64,000 nucleotides of DNA from Ahaetulla prasina (Eukaryota; Chordata; Lepidosauria; Squamata; Colubridae). Shown piece after piece: positions 23,380-34,797 of the stretch; positions within the stretch are counted from its first letter, which is position 1; each line of letters opens with the position of its first letter. The translations under genes were made by a program, and so were the position numbers. The stretch spans positions 9,269,959 through 9,333,958 of the forward strand of contig NC_080543.1 of the NCBI RefSeq assembly GCF_028640845.1, read 5' to 3'. Below the pieces are notes generated by a model, which saw only the letters and a program-made list of their open reading frames with translations, did not search any database and had not been told where the DNA came from.

Positions 23380-24124
23380 CAAGGCATTCACAAAACCGTT
23401 CCCCTTTTCTCCCCAAATTTCTCGCCCCCAAAAAACTTTACACGGTTTCATTTACAGGTCACAAACTCGTTACACAAGTGAGAAAACTCTCGGTACAATT
23501 CGTCACAGCATCAAGACAGCTGCAAAGAGTCAAGGTTTTTAAGAAGGAGTCTTCCGAGAAATAAAAGAATGTTTTTTCGTTTTTGTTTTTTTTTAAAAAA
23601 ACCCAAGAGTGAAAGAAAAATCAACAGCCGTGAAGACGACTTTCTAAGCTTGTCAATCTAACCGCTGGCGCATGCTGCCTTCTCGGTTTTGTATTTTGCC
23701 AAAACGGAGCAACACGAAAAGAACCACGCTGAATATATATATTAAAAAGAAGCACTACATCAAAGCAGCTTCCCACAAATCTGGTGTCTGAGCACTTTTT
23801 TAAAGACACGATAAAAGAAAGCATAGGTCCTTCTCCCTTTCCAGCAGGTAGAAGTGAACAACAACAATAACAAAAAAAAAAAAGGAATACATGAGTTGGT
23901 TTTGTGTGACTCAGTGCTTGGATTTCTTGCACTCATGAAATTTCCCTATTGGATCACAGCTATCCCTGCTCCAGTTGGGACACACCTACCAAGGGAAGTC
24001 ATATCTGCAAAGAGAGAAAGAAATCACTAGGGCCAGACCCATAAAAACACCCCGACGTGCTCAAACAAAGCCAAATGAAGGACACCTTCCATTGGTTACA
24101 AGTTAAACACAACCACCGGACCCG
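23380..24124. other. Repeat-poor tract
   Basis: No repeat or recognisable exon. The open frame on the minus strand (23621-23932) shows no domain. Confidence 0.45.
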
Positions 24125-24215
24125 GGTTTTCCCAACCTCGCCAACTTGAAGAAGCTGGTTGGGGAATTCTGGGAGCTGAAGTCCACCCATCTTCAAGGTG
24201 CCAAGGATGAGGAAC
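24125..24215. mobile_element. Decayed foldback hAT MITE
   Basis: Keeps the CAACTTGAAG...GAATTCTGGGAGCTGAAGTC pattern of the foldback family. No duplication seen. Confidence 0.5.
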
Positions 24216-25110
24216 AACACTGTATTAGAAGCTTGGGGGTGGGGTGGGGGGGCAAACACAGGTCTAGGAATCTGGGTTGCCCAGCATTCTCTGGCAACCA
24301 ACCATTGCTTGTTCTATGCCCTTTGTTGGAAGAAATGTCCACCTGGGTTTAATTCCAAGTGGGGAGAAAGACACTGGAAACATGGAGGGTGTTTGGAAAG
24401 ATGGTTTAATGGTGGACATGATCACATGGGTTTTTTGGGTCCTGGACAAATGAACACATGGGAGGAAGGGAGGGAGGGAGAAAGAGAAAGAGGGAGGGAA
24501 AGAGAGAGAGCTCTCTTGGGCTTTGAATTTGAACTTCCTGTTCCTGTGGCAAGGGCATGTATTCTGATTGGTTGTCAGACTCCCAGGGGGCTATGCAGGG
24601 GTAACTTTGTAGGCCGTCTTGAGTCCCAGACTTCGTTGAACCTTGCTGGGTGATGCAATCTTCCCAGGTGCCATGTGGTGCCATGGGTAGAGAGCTAATC
24701 CTATCATGTCCTGAGGGTGAAGGTCTTTTGTTTTGTAGATAAGCTGGCCCAGCCTTTTGTCTTGTAGATAGGTTGGCACCAAAATATCTGCTGGTGGGGG
24801 GTGGGGGGCTGAGGCTCTGAGTTTATGTCTTTAGAAACATGTTTCTCCTTTAGGGAAAATATAATATTCTGCCTTTTTAAATATTTCCTAGAATATTTCA
24901 TTCTTCTAGGAGATGGATGGGTGCTAACTTCCTACACCTTGAAGTAATGCTCAGCTCATCCCATAGCTAGTCGATTGGTCACTGCCAATTTGAGAGAAGT
25001 GTAATGATTCTGGGGTGGGGGGAGAACATAAAGGAAGGGGAAGGAGGGAAGGAAGGAAGAAGAATGCCATTGTTTTGAAGGACATGTTGGACATTTTTTT
25101 CCTACTAGGT
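24216..25110. other. Unassigned tract with GA-rich run
   Basis: A (GGGA/GAGA)n run at 24462-24512 lies in otherwise unassigned sequence. Confidence 0.45.
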
Positions 25111-25455
25111 CAGGGGTCAGCAACCGGCGGCTCTGGAGCCGCATGTGGCTCTTTCATCCCTCTGCTGCGGCTCCCTGTCACTGGTCGACGCCACAATTTT
25201 GAGAGGAGCCTCTGGTTGGGGGTGGGAAGCATGCCGTGCCAGGAGGAGACTCTATGGTAAGGGGCAGGTTTTCCGATCGGCTCCACAATTGATAGGGCTT
25301 TTGGTTAGGAAAGGTAGAGGAAAAAGGACACCACACTAGGAGGAGACTCTATGGTGGGGGAACCGGACTTCTGGTTGGCTCCAGAATTGAACGGGGGGCT
25401 TCCAGTTAGGACCTTTGTGGCTCTTTGAAGGTCACAAAGAGGTTGCCGACACCTG
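25111..25455. mobile_element. E5-type hAT element
   Basis: Ends CAGGGGTCAGCAACC and GGTTGCCGACACCTG. Exact duplication TACTAGGT at 25103-25110 and 25456-25463. Confidence 0.93.
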
Positions 25456-25603
25456 TACTAGGTCATAGAGTGACTTAATGGCCAGGACATTTTCAGAAAC
25501 GAAGGTGGTTGAAAGCAGCTGATTGTCCCCAAGCAAGGCCAACTGATCCTATTCATAGTTAGCCTTTCTGCTCTAAATTGCAGGAACCATGGGTTGCCTA
25601 AGA

Positions 25604-25749
25604 CAGAAGTCTCTAAACTTGGCAACTTTAAGACTTGTGGACTTCAACTCCCAGAATTCCTCAGCCAGAATTCTGGGAGTGGAAGTCCACAAGAATTCTG
25701 GGAGTGGAAGTCCACAAGTCTTAAAGAGTTGCCATCTTTGAAGAACCAG
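25604..25749. mobile_element. Foldback hAT MITE with an extra internal repeat
   Basis: Exact duplication GCCTAAGA at 25596-25603 and 25750-25757. One internal segment (GAATTCTGGGAGTGGAAGTC) occurs twice in tandem in the right arm. Confidence 0.88.
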
Positions 25750-25806
25750 GCCTAAGATGAAAATCAAGGTTGTCTGAATGCCAGTTGGACTGAACCAAGG
25801 TTTCTA

Positions 25807-25946
25807 CAAGTAGTCCTTGACTTACGACCACAAAGCAATGCAGCCCCTTGACTCATGACCGCTAAGCAATGGTTGGCCTTTACAACTGCATCACTTAAGG
25901 ATGGAAATTCCAGCCCCAGTTATGGTTGTAAGTCAAGGACTACTTG
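25807..25946. mobile_element. Short TA-flanked TIR element
   Basis: 140 bp with ends CAAGTAGTCCTTGACTTAC and the inverse, TA on each side. An internally deleted relative of 25984-26378. Confidence 0.85.
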
Positions 25947-25983
25947 TATTTCCATCCAACAGAGGTTGTCCTGATTAGGTGTA

Positions 25984-26378
25984 CAGGTAGTCCTCGACTT
26001 ACGACCCCAACTGAGCCCCAAAATTTCTATTGCTAACCGAGATGGTAGTTAAGTAACTTTTGCCCCATTTTATGACTTCGCTTGCCGCAGCTGCTAAGTG
26101 AATCACACGGTTGTTAAACAAATCCAGTAAATAATACAGATGTTAACAAATCAGGCTTCCTCATTGCTTGTCAGAAGGTCTCCAAAGGTCATCCAAATGA
26201 CCCAGGGACACTGCAACCGTCCTAAATATGAATCACTTGCCAAGTGTCTGAATTTTGATCACGTGATCGTGGGGATGCTGCAGCGATGCGAAAAACGGTC
26301 ATAAGTCTCTTTTTTTTCAGTGCCGTTGTAAACTTTGAACGGTCACTAAATGAATAGTTGTACGTCAAGGGCTACCTG
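25984..26378. mobile_element. TA-flanked TIR element
   Basis: Ends CAGGTAGTCCTCGACTTAC and a slightly decayed inverse, with TA duplications at 25982 and 26379. Noncoding. Confidence 0.85.
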
Positions 26379-26514
26379 TACTCCACTGAAGGAAGAAGGC
26401 TGACCTGGGGCAGAGTGGGGTGGAATTGATGCACCTTCCCTGAAGTAGAAGAAAATGATGGACCAAAACTCTTCCAAAGTCTTCTACATACCATCGATCA
26501 TCTTCTACTTCAGG

Positions 26515-27287
26515 CAGTGGTGGGATTCAAACACTTTAACAACCGGTTCTCTGCCCTAATGACCGACTGGGTGTGGGGTGGCTATGATGGGCATGGCCAG
26601 GGGTGTGTGACAGGCAGTGCTCGGCCTCCTGTACCCCCCTGGGAACAAAAACGGGCCGCGGAGGGGGGATGCGCCACCCCGCGTGCCCCATTTTGGGCCT
26701 AGTATGCCTCCTGGGAGGAAAGAGTTATTTATTTATTTATTTATTAAATTTGTATATACCGCCCTTCTCCTGAAGGACTCAGGGCGGTTCAGAGCCAGTA
26801 AAATCAAGATACATATGATACAGGTTAAAAACAATATAAAAAACTAATTCAATATATGGCCTAAAAAATTTTAAATTTTAAATTTTTTAAATACAATTAA
26901 AAACCCCGATTAAAAACCCTAATTAAAAAACCCCAATTTAAAACTACGTTTAAGCTAGTCCTGCCGTGGGGGAGGATGCGCCACCCTCCACGCCCCGTTT
27001 TGGGCCTAGTAGGCCACCCTGCAACCTCCTGGGAGTGAAAATGGGCTGTTGAGAGGCGCACGCTGCCCCCCCACATCACATTTTGTGCCTAAGCGGTCTC
27101 CATGAAATCTTCTGGGAGCAAAAATGGGTCGTGGGGGGGGGGCGCGTTTTGGGCCTAGGAGGCCTCCCTGAACTTATCTGGGAACCAAAATGGGGTGCAC
27201 GGGGGCTGGGCAGGGCAGGTATGGCCAGTCAGCAATTTAATTACCGGTTCGCCCGAACCATCCCGAACCGGCTGAATCCCACTATTG
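26515..27287. mobile_element. E1-like hAT element with nested L2 tail
   Basis: 773 bp. Left end CAGTGGTGGGATTCAA, right end GGCTGAATCCCACTATTG. Exact duplication ACTTCAGG at 26507-26514 and 27288-27295. An L2 3' fragment interrupts it. Confidence 0.92.
26725..26960 (-). mobile_element. L2 LINE 3' end
   Basis: In minus sense it ends CCGCCCTGAGTCCTTCAGG and GGCGGTATATAC, then (AATA)n. Upstream sequence matches the L2 3' UTR at 52800-53000. Confidence 0.8.
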
Positions 27288-27295
27288 ACTTCAGG

Positions 27296-27911
27296 GAATT
27301 GTTTAATAATACAGCCGGCCATGAGACTTCTCTGACAAAATGGCTTCAGTGGAAGAAATAGCAGGAGACTGAAAATTTTTTTCTTCCTCATTGTTCTCTT
27401 TCAGCATGTCCTCGAGGCACCCCTGACCCATTTCGAGCCGGGGGGAGGGGGAGGGGAGCGGGAAGCACGTTTCTCTTTTTAGCAAGTGATGCAGGAATAA
27501 AACCGCCCCTCCTCATCTGTCACTTCCTCTGATCGCCTCTTTCGGTTGCACAGAAAATGATAATCCAGATTCCCAGGTGATCGGTGTTTGCTTCCAGCTA
27601 TCTAGCCTCAGCCTGAACATGAAACATTTGTTTGCAAACATCTGCTAAAGCAGAAGAGGCCAACTCATTAAAGGGCCATGATTAGCGGAAGGTTTGAAGC
27701 CCAGGGTGGTCTCTTAAAAAAAAGACAAACATCTGATGCCCTTCTAGGAAAGCAGATACGGGTCAGTGACATTTGGCACCGATTTTTCTTCCAACGGGCT
27801 TCTTCGTCTTTAATGGGTAAATGGACACGAATTAAATGGGATACATATTCTAGGATGGTTCACATCAAGAGATATTTTTTTTTTTTGGTAAGAAATAAAA
27901 TGACACCCAAC
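27296..27911. other. Unassigned sequence
   Basis: No recognised repeat or exon. Confidence 0.45.
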
Positions 27912-28094
27912 AGAATATTTGTAGCTCAGGGTTGAATGGTGGGGTGCTTTCTGGTCTCTAAGTCTGGTTGTTTTCTGGTAGACATTTCATTACCCAACTA
28001 GGTAATATCATCAGGGTTAACCCCCCACTCCCTTCTAGGTCTGATGACATTACCTAGTCGGGCAATGAAATGTCTGCTAGAAAGTGAATGCAAC
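27912..28094. mobile_element. Penelope-like repeat, two inverted hammerhead-like cores
   Basis: A minus-sense core at 27981-28014 and a plus-sense core at 28041-28074 (CTGATGACATTACC...GAAATGTC) are only about 26 bp apart. The right side is interrupted by the LTR at 28095. Confidence 0.65.
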
Positions 28095-28669
28095 TGTTGT
28101 GTCTTGCCCACTCTCACGGCAGCCGGGGCCTTCTTATCTGCTCCCGAACACGGAGGAATGTATGCCTCCCGGCCCCAGTCCTGGCTCCATGCCCAGACAA
28201 GCTGAAGAGAAGGGGGCACCTCCTGGTCCCAGCCCTGGCTCCATGCCCAAGCAGGCTGCAGAGGAGGGAGCACCCCCCGGCCCCAGCCCTGGCTCCATGC
28301 CCAGGCAAACGGAGCAGCTAGACCCCTCCCCCTCCTCCACAGCATGTGAGCCTGAGGAAAGTTTACTTCCAACAACAGCTGATTGGAGTGACCCTCGCAT
28401 CAGAAGACTGGATAGGCGGAGGCAACAGAAGGAAGGGAGGGGCAGGCCTTAATGAGTGCTGAGTCATGGAGCCACACCCCATGGCCTATATAAAGGATCT
28501 GCTTTCTGGCAGTCTCTGAGTCAGGCAAAGTCGAACTTATCTTGCTGAAGTCACTTACTGGTCTCCTGCCTGCTCTGAGGACTTTGCTAGGACTTTGGGC
28601 AGAGCTGCAGAGGCAAGCCTGATTTGGATTTCCCTGACCCGGCCGTCAGCGGAGGAGTGGGACACGACA
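28095..28669 (+). mobile_element. Solo LTR, family A, with U3 open frame
   Basis: 575 bp, TGTTGTGTCTTGCC to GGACACGACA, with exact 5-bp duplication GCAAC (28090-28094, 28670-28674). A frame entering at the first base reads V-V-S-C-P and contains 18-codon tandem repeats at 28171-28316 (P-G-P-S-P-G-S-M-P). It then reads W-S-D-P-R-I-R-R-L-D-R-R-R and stops at 28452, before the TATA box CCTATATAAAGG near 28485. Confidence 0.92.
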
Positions 28670-28794
28670 GCAACTGCCTGAGGGCTCCTGGATTGCAGCT
28701 GGAAGGCAAAAGGGAAGCGGTATGCTCCCTCCCACATTGGGGCAGACCCAAGGTGGGAGGGAAAACACTTAATCTCTCCCCTGGCTCAGCTGAT

Positions 28795-28880
28795 AAAAGG
28801 AGGAGAACTTGTGGCTCAGAGGTTAATACAACTGCCTAATATGCAGGCAGCCCCAAGTTCGAATCTAAGTAAGGGTATGG
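28795..28880 (+). mobile_element. tRNA-like SINE head
   Basis: Has box A-like TGTGGCTCAGAGGTTAATAC and box B-like AGTTCGAATC. The lack of a clean cloverleaf and the dispersed relatives argue for a SINE remnant over a tRNA gene. Confidence 0.55.
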
Positions 28881-28886
28881 CTAGCT

Positions 28887-29401
28887 CAGGGGTAGTCAAC
28901 CGTTTTATACCTACCGCCCACTTTTGTATCTCTGTTAGTACTAAAATTTTCTAACCGCCCACCGGTTCCACAGTAATGCGCCATGTATCGTTGTCTGCGC
29001 AGGCCTCTTGCGCATCGTGGATTGGGTTGGGGGGGCACCAGCTACCAGCTCTACTTGTCTGCTACAGCTGGGTGGTGTGGGGGGAGATGCGCGAGCTATT
29101 CTGGGACGAGGCTCTTTTGTTTGCGGTCGCACTATAGCGCCATTTAGTTTCACTTACGTAACGTGAACTAAACTTATGCGCGGGTGATACAAATAGTATA
29201 TTTTCAGAAATTTTAATTGTCACGGGCAATTTTATGAAAACCTAATGAAAATGTTTTTAAATAATGCTATGACATTTTTTTTAAAAGTCAATTAAATTAA
29301 AAAAAAGGAAAGTGCTTCAATATCGGACAAAATCCCTTCCGCCCACCATGAAAGCTGGAACACCTACTAGTGGGCAGTAGGGACCAGGTTGACTACCACT
29401 G
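28887..29401. mobile_element. E6-type hAT element
   Basis: Ends CAGGGGTAGTCAACC and GGTTGACTACCACTG. Exact duplication GGCTAGCT at 28879-28886 and 29402-29409. Confidence 0.93.
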
Positions 29402-29467
29402 GGCTAGCTGATGAAAGCTAAAAAGCTTGAAATAGATCTATACTAGTCTCCCTTTATTTCTTTATCA

Positions 29468-29823
29468 TCAATGTCGGCTGGCGGCCCCCAGAGGGAGGGC
29501 CTTCTCTGTGGGGGCTCCTACCCTGTGGAATGAGCTTCCCCCTGGACTTCGACAATTGTCTGACCTTAGGACCTTTCGCCGCGAACTTAAAACCTATTTG
29601 TTCCATCTCGCTGGACTGGCTTGATTTTTTGTTTTTTTAAAAAAATTAATTTGATTAATTGGGGTTTTAAATTTTTTATAATTTATAAGGTGTAATTGTG
29701 TTTTAGTTTTGGCCAATTGAATGAGTTTTTTAAGGGTTGTTTTTTAATATTGTTTGTTTTCCTGTATTTTAACTGGCTGTTCACCGCCCTGAGTCCTTCG
29801 GGAGAAGGGCGGTCTATAAATTA
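29468..29823 (+). mobile_element. L2 LINE 3' end
   Basis: Encodes the last part of the L2 ORF2 protein (F-S-V-G-A-P-T-L-W-N-E-L-P-like, decayed) and the CCGCCCTGAGTCCTTCGGG tail. Confidence 0.85.
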
Positions 29824-30352
<529 letters not shown>

Positions 30353-30953
30353 TTACTTCAGAAGCAAACAAAAGGGAATTCCTTTTCCAAGGAAATATTC
30401 TTGAGTGCGCATCGCATTCCTGTACGAAGACCAAGGAGGTTGTGAGAACTACGAACATTACTTTTGTGGGGTGGAAATTGGTGGTCCCCCACCCCGCCCC
30501 GCCCCAGGTTTAAAACTGAGGGGAAACCATATGGCCGAGACAGATATAAAATTCAAATGGTCTACTGCTAAGTTAAGGGCGACAAGGGACAACTCAAATC
30601 TCACACAATGACAAGGTAAGGCAGAATGCGGTGGACAGACGAACAGCAAATTTGGGACCCAACACGATGTTTCTAAATGATCAGACAGAAAGAAAGAAAC
30701 GAAACAGAGCAAAAACCTGATCTTTTTGGACAGGATGAGGCCAAAATAAATTTAAAAAAATTACGATAAAAGAGGAATAGTGGCGCAGAGGAAATTCTAT
30801 CCGGTTAGTCGCTCCAAATGTTAATTATCCTTCTCCGATTCTAGCTTGGCTTTTGTTTCTAACCATTAAATTACTGAGAGGGGAATTTCCTTTTTTTAAA
30901 TTTAAAGAGTGCACCTCCTTGTTATTCTTAAGGGACAGCCATATGGACCATAA
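30353..30953. other. Unassigned sequence
   Basis: No repeat or exon recognised. Confidence 0.45.
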
Positions 30954-31393
30954 TCAGGCTGGGGGTTCTCAGGGGTTCGGGAAAACCTCTAGCTAAGATT
31001 CTGTGCAGTTTGAAGAACCTCCCCAAATCCCACTCCTGGCTGGCCCCGCCCACCCCTCCCCTCCCAGGAGTCCCCGCACACGGCCCATTTTGGATACAGG
31101 GAAGTGCAGGGCGCGTGCGGACACTCGGGGTGGGTGAAAAACGGGCCTACCGGAAGTTTGGGAAGGCCAGAAACGGGACCATTTCCAACCTCCAGAGAGC
31201 CTCCAGAGCCTGGGGAGGCCATTTTTACCCTCCTGGAAACTTGAGGAAAGCCTCCGGAGCCCGGGAAGAGCACAAAGCCCCCCACCGCCCCCACTGTGGT
31301 GTAGGAGGCCGACTAGGCCACGCCCACCATGGCCACGCCCACCCAGCAACCAGGCAGAGAACCCCTTGTTAAAATTTTTGAAGCCCACCCCTG
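30954..31393. mobile_element. E1-like hAT element, left end uncertain
   Basis: The right end AGCCCACCCCTG and internal AACCCCTTGTTAAAATTTTT fit the E1 group. No clean 8-bp duplication was found. Confidence 0.55.
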
Positions 31394-31541
31394 ATCATCA
31401 CTGTCTCTTTCCTGTATAATGCGATTAATTCAAAGGCTCATATACCCTGTCGAGGCCCTAATCCCAGCATCAAACAAGAGACCATGTTTCCTGGAAGCCA
31501 GCATATCAATCAAAGGCACTCAGTAAAGATGAATATCTAAC

Positions 31542-31683
31542 CTGGGGTAGTCATCTTCCACTAGCATGTGCTTTGGGAGAGGTGAGTATCTTCCAGGCGA
31601 GATGGGGGCCAACGAGGTCTTGTATTCTAAAGTGCCGTTGTTGCCTGAAGACAGGATGTGGTTTTCCATTGGCGGGGAATAAG
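31542..31683 (-). CDS. DLG2: DLG2 coding exon: PDZ2-PDZ3 linker
   Basis: This 142-bp exon completes a split codon (giving proline) and encodes Y-S-P-P-M-E-N-H followed by a Ser/Gly/Asn-rich stretch, then S-P-G-R-Y-S-P-L-P-K-H-M-L and the acidic end E-D-D-Y-P-R. This is the flexible linker before PDZ3 in DLG2. Several S-P and Y-S-P sites suggest regulation by phosphorylation, which is inferred. One residue (S-S-G-N-N) may be extra compared with the mammalian protein as I recall it. The acceptor is CCCGTAG at 31684 and the donor is GTTAGA from 31541, weaker than consensus. The exon ends with two bases of an arginine codon. No further downstream exon was recognised between 1 and 31541. Confidence 0.93.
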
Positions 31684-31815
31684 CTACGGGTTAAAGAAGA
31701 CAGCCAATTACCATTCGGTCACCGCTTCAATTCATGCTGAACCGTCTGAGATATTACAGAAAATTCAAGGCGTGCCCCCTCGTCTTGTTTTACAAACAGG
31801 CATACATGGAAAAGG

Positions 31816-32172
31816 ACGCATACGTGGCTCAGTGGCTAAGATGCTGAGCTTGTCGATCGAAAGGTCGGCAGTTCAGCGGTTCGAACCCCTAGTGCCGCGT
31901 AACGGGGTTGAGCTCCCGTGACTTGTCCCAGCTTCTGTCAACTTAGCGGTTCGAAAGCACATAAAAAAGGCAAGTAGAAAAATAGGGACCACCTTTGGTG
32001 GGAAGGTAACAGCGTTCCGTGCACCTTTGGGGTTTAGTCATGCCGGCCACATGACCACAGAGACATCGTTGGACAGCGCTGGCTTTTCGGCTTTGAAACG
32101 GAGATGAGCACCGCCCCCTAGAGTCGGGAACGACTAGCACATATGTGCGAGGGAAACTTTTAACTTTACCTT
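31816..32172 (+). mobile_element. Sauria-type tRNA-derived SINE
   Basis: Head with GTGGCTCAGTGGCTAAGATG and GCGGTTCGAACCCC, tail TTTTAACTTTACC. The duplication ATACATGGAAAAGG/ATACATGGAAAGG flanks it. Confidence 0.92.
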
Positions 32173-32217
32173 ATACATGGAAAGGATTTTCGGAAGTTTA
32201 AGGCATCAAGGTTTAAA

Positions 32218-32470
32218 CTGGGGGTCCCCAACCCTTGGCTGTGGCCCTATTACCGGGCCTTGAACTCTTTGGAACTGGGCCGTGGAAGTGGTGGGTGAAA
32301 GTGCATGTGTGCATTCCCATTTGTGCAAACAGCAGGCAAGCATGTGCCCTCCCTTTGTGCAAGCAGCACATGCTCTCGTCTGCCATTCATGCGGAACCAT
32401 CCCCTCTGCCCCCCCCCCCCCCAAATCCCCCTTTGCTGGTCTACAAAGCCAGAAAGGTTAGGGAACTCTG
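32218..32470. mobile_element. E3-type hAT element, decayed
   Basis: Left end CTGGGGGTCCCCAACC, right end GGTTAGGGAACTCTG. Flanks GTTTAAAC and GCTTAAAC (7 of 8). Confidence 0.7.
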
Positions 32471-32569
32471 GCTTAAACAATGGAATGACTGGCAATTTAA
32501 CATTAGTATTTTTCAAAGGTTTAAAACAAGGCTCCAATGTTTGGCTCTAGGATCTCCAAAGACAATATT

Positions 32570-33054
32570 TGATAATATTGGTAGCTCAGGGTTGAACTGT
32601 GAGGTCCTTGGTGCATGCTCTCTCTCTTGTTGCTTGGTTGTTTTCTTGTGGACGTTTCATTACCCAACTAGGTAACGTGATCAGTGCTACAAGGGAATGG
32701 GGAAGGAGGAGGAGGAGGAGGAGGAGGAGGAGGAGGAGGAGAGCGACGACTGTGTGCCTTAAGTGCTCTCTGAGCTTCGTTGTTTTCTTGCAGACATTTC
32801 ATTACCCAACTAGGTAACATAATCACTGCTTACAAGGGAATGGGGTTTGCTTTCTGTTTATATACAAGTGGCTCACACTGTCGGTGGGAGTGTTTTTGGT
32901 GATTTCTTGATTAGGCTCTTATTAGCACTGATGGTGTTACCTAGTTGGGTAACAAACCATCCGCAACTAAACAACCAAGCTCAGAGAGCACCAAGGGCCT
33001 CTCATACAATACGAAATTAGTGCCAGATAAGGGTCAATGTCAAGAGGGGTTAGA
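32570..33054. mobile_element. Penelope-like element with three hammerhead-like cores
   Basis: Minus-sense cores at 32651-32684 and 32793-32826; plus-sense core at 32928-32961. (GGA)n at 32704-32742. The element continues at 33827 after an L2 insertion. Confidence 0.62.
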
Positions 33055-33826
33055 CTTAAGTCCACCAGGTTTGCCTGGTTCGGCAGTTGCGCCCCTTCCT
33101 TGATCGAGATGCCTTGTGCACAGTCACTCATGCGCTCGTTACCTCTCGCTTGGATTATTGTAATGCTCTCTACATGGGGCTCCCCTTGAAGTGCACTCGG
33201 AGGCTTCAGTTAGTCCAGAATGCAGCTGCGCGGGTGATAGAGGGAGCTACTCGTAGCTCCCACGTAACACCGCTCCTGCGCAGACTGCACTGGCTACCTG
33301 TGGCCTTTCGAGTGCACTTTAAGGTTTTGGTTACGACCTTTAAAGCGCTCCATGGCTTAGGGCCTGGGTACTTACGGGACCGCCTGCTGTTACCACATGC
33401 CTCCCACCGACCCGTACGCTCTCATAGAGAGGGACTTCTCAGGGTGCCGTCCGCCAAACAATGCCGGCTGGCGGCCCCCAGGGGAAGATCCTTCTCTGTG
33501 GGGGCACCCACACTCTGGAATGAGCTTCCCCCGGGTTTACGCCAAATACCTGACCTTCGGACATTCCGTCGCGAACTGAAGACACATCTTTTCATTCGCG
33601 CGGGGCTGGCTTGAATTGAATGTTATCAATTTTAAATTTTTCTATTAACTAATTTTAAATGGGGTTTTAGTTTTTATATATTTTAACTTTTCAGGCTAGT
33701 TTTAAAATAAGTTTTTTAATTTGCATTTTAAATTGTACATTGTATTACTTGTTTTATTTTTGCCTGTACACCGCCCTGAGTCCTTCAGGAGAAGGGCGGT
33801 ATAAAAATCAAATAAATAAATAAATA
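33055..33826 (+). mobile_element. L2 LINE 3' end with intact ORF2 C-terminus
   Basis: An open frame from before 33087 to 33614 encodes the last ~180 residues of an L2-type protein (T-S-R-L-D-Y-C-N-A-L-Y, then A-P-T-L-W-N-E-L-P and R-R-E-L-K-T-H-L-F). This lies C-terminal to the reverse-transcriptase catalytic core, which is absent. The tail is CCGCCCTGAGTCC with (AAAT)n. Confidence 0.92.
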
Positions 33827-34065
33827 AATTTGTGGAAACGTAACAATTCTAGGCTGATGACTTGCTTAACTCCGCCTTCAGCTCTGCTTGCTCTTCTGCT
33901 ACAATAATATGAGTTCTGGAGCAATTTAAGTGATGTTACACCTTGGTTAGTTTAACCTCCTCCCCTTCCCCAGAATAATGGTTTCAATCACATAGGTGTT
34001 TTTTTTTATCTCCCCTCTCCCCATTCATTCATCACTGAAGGTGCTTCAGGACATTTGAGTGAGAA
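33827..34065. mobile_element. Penelope-like element, continuation
   Basis: Matches 21126-21345 (TTTGTGGAAACGTAAC, TGATGACTTGCTTAACTCCG). The L2 element separates it from its left part. Confidence 0.55.
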
Positions 34066-34173
34066 TTCATTTATTCTGAATCTCTGTTTGGTACTTGTTC
34101 CTTAAAACGTCACTTAGAATTTGACAACAACATCCGTGGGGGGGAAAAAAAACACTTGTACATCATAACTTAC

Positions 34174-34318
34174 GATGAGTAATATCTGGAGGGCCATAAG
34201 GGTCGGTCATATAGATGGTGGTTGGCTTCCCCACTTTTAAATAGACTACATCCGATGTATTCTTCAATATTGCTACTGCTTCTTCGTGCGTTACTTCTTC
34301 TAAACTGTAATTGTTTAC
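34174..34318 (-). CDS. DLG2: DLG2 coding exon: C-terminal part of PDZ2
   Basis: This 145-bp exon starts in phase 0 with [15 protein letters not shown] and finishes PDZ2. The histidine of T-H-E-E-A-V is the first residue of the alpha-B helix and marks a class I ligand preference. The end, [13 protein letters not shown], is the start of the PDZ2-PDZ3 linker. N-Y-S at the start and [10 protein letters not shown] separate DLG2 from its paralogues. The acceptor follows a long pyrimidine tract ending TTTAG at 34319, and the donor is a consensus GTAAGT from 34173. One base of the next codon is carried over to the 31683 exon. Confidence 0.96.
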
Positions 34319-34529
34319 CTAAACGAAAGCAGAGAGAAAGGTGCATTCAGCAGGTCTGATGGAGAAGCTGAGCCACTATTTGTTCACATGCTAATCGAAA
34401 GAAGAGAACTCCTTACTCAAGGAACACAGTAAATTATGCCAATTCTGTGAGACAAATAAGGTGTTTTATCATTCAAATGCAGCCTTCCAGATGGGTGGTT
34501 AGCAGTGGTGGAACTCAGCCAGTTTGGAT

Positions 34530-34797
34530 CAGTTTTTTTTTTTTATTTGCATTTATATCCCGCTCTTCTCCAAAGACTCAGGGCGGCTTACACTATGTCA
34601 AGCAATAGTCTTCATCCATTTGTATATTATATACAAAGTCAACTTATTGCCCCCAACAATCTGGGTCCTCATTTTACCTACCTTATAAAGGATGGAAGGT
34701 TGAGTCAACCTTGGGCCTGGTGGGGCTTGAACCTGCAGTAATTGCAGGCAGCTGCTGTTAATAACAGACTGTCTTAGCAGTCTGAGCCACAGAGGCC
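34530..34797 (-). mobile_element. tRNA-derived SINE (type 3)
   Basis: Minus sense, full length: head GGGGCCTCTGTGGCTCAG, tail CCGCCCTGAGTCTTTGG then A/T-rich. It lies just upstream of the 34174-34318 exon in transcript order. Confidence 0.9.

Noticed and set aside
28084..28452. A proline-rich host gene
   Set aside because: It lies within an LTR with a perfect 5-bp target duplication and is better explained as the retroelement frame entering U3.
28795..28880. A tRNA gene
   Set aside because: A and B boxes are present, but the arms do not fold into a clean cloverleaf and relatives are SINE heads.
33087..33614. A 175-residue host protein
   Set aside because: It is the C-terminal part of an L2 LINE protein, with the L2 3' tail directly downstream and a second copy at 52436-52816.
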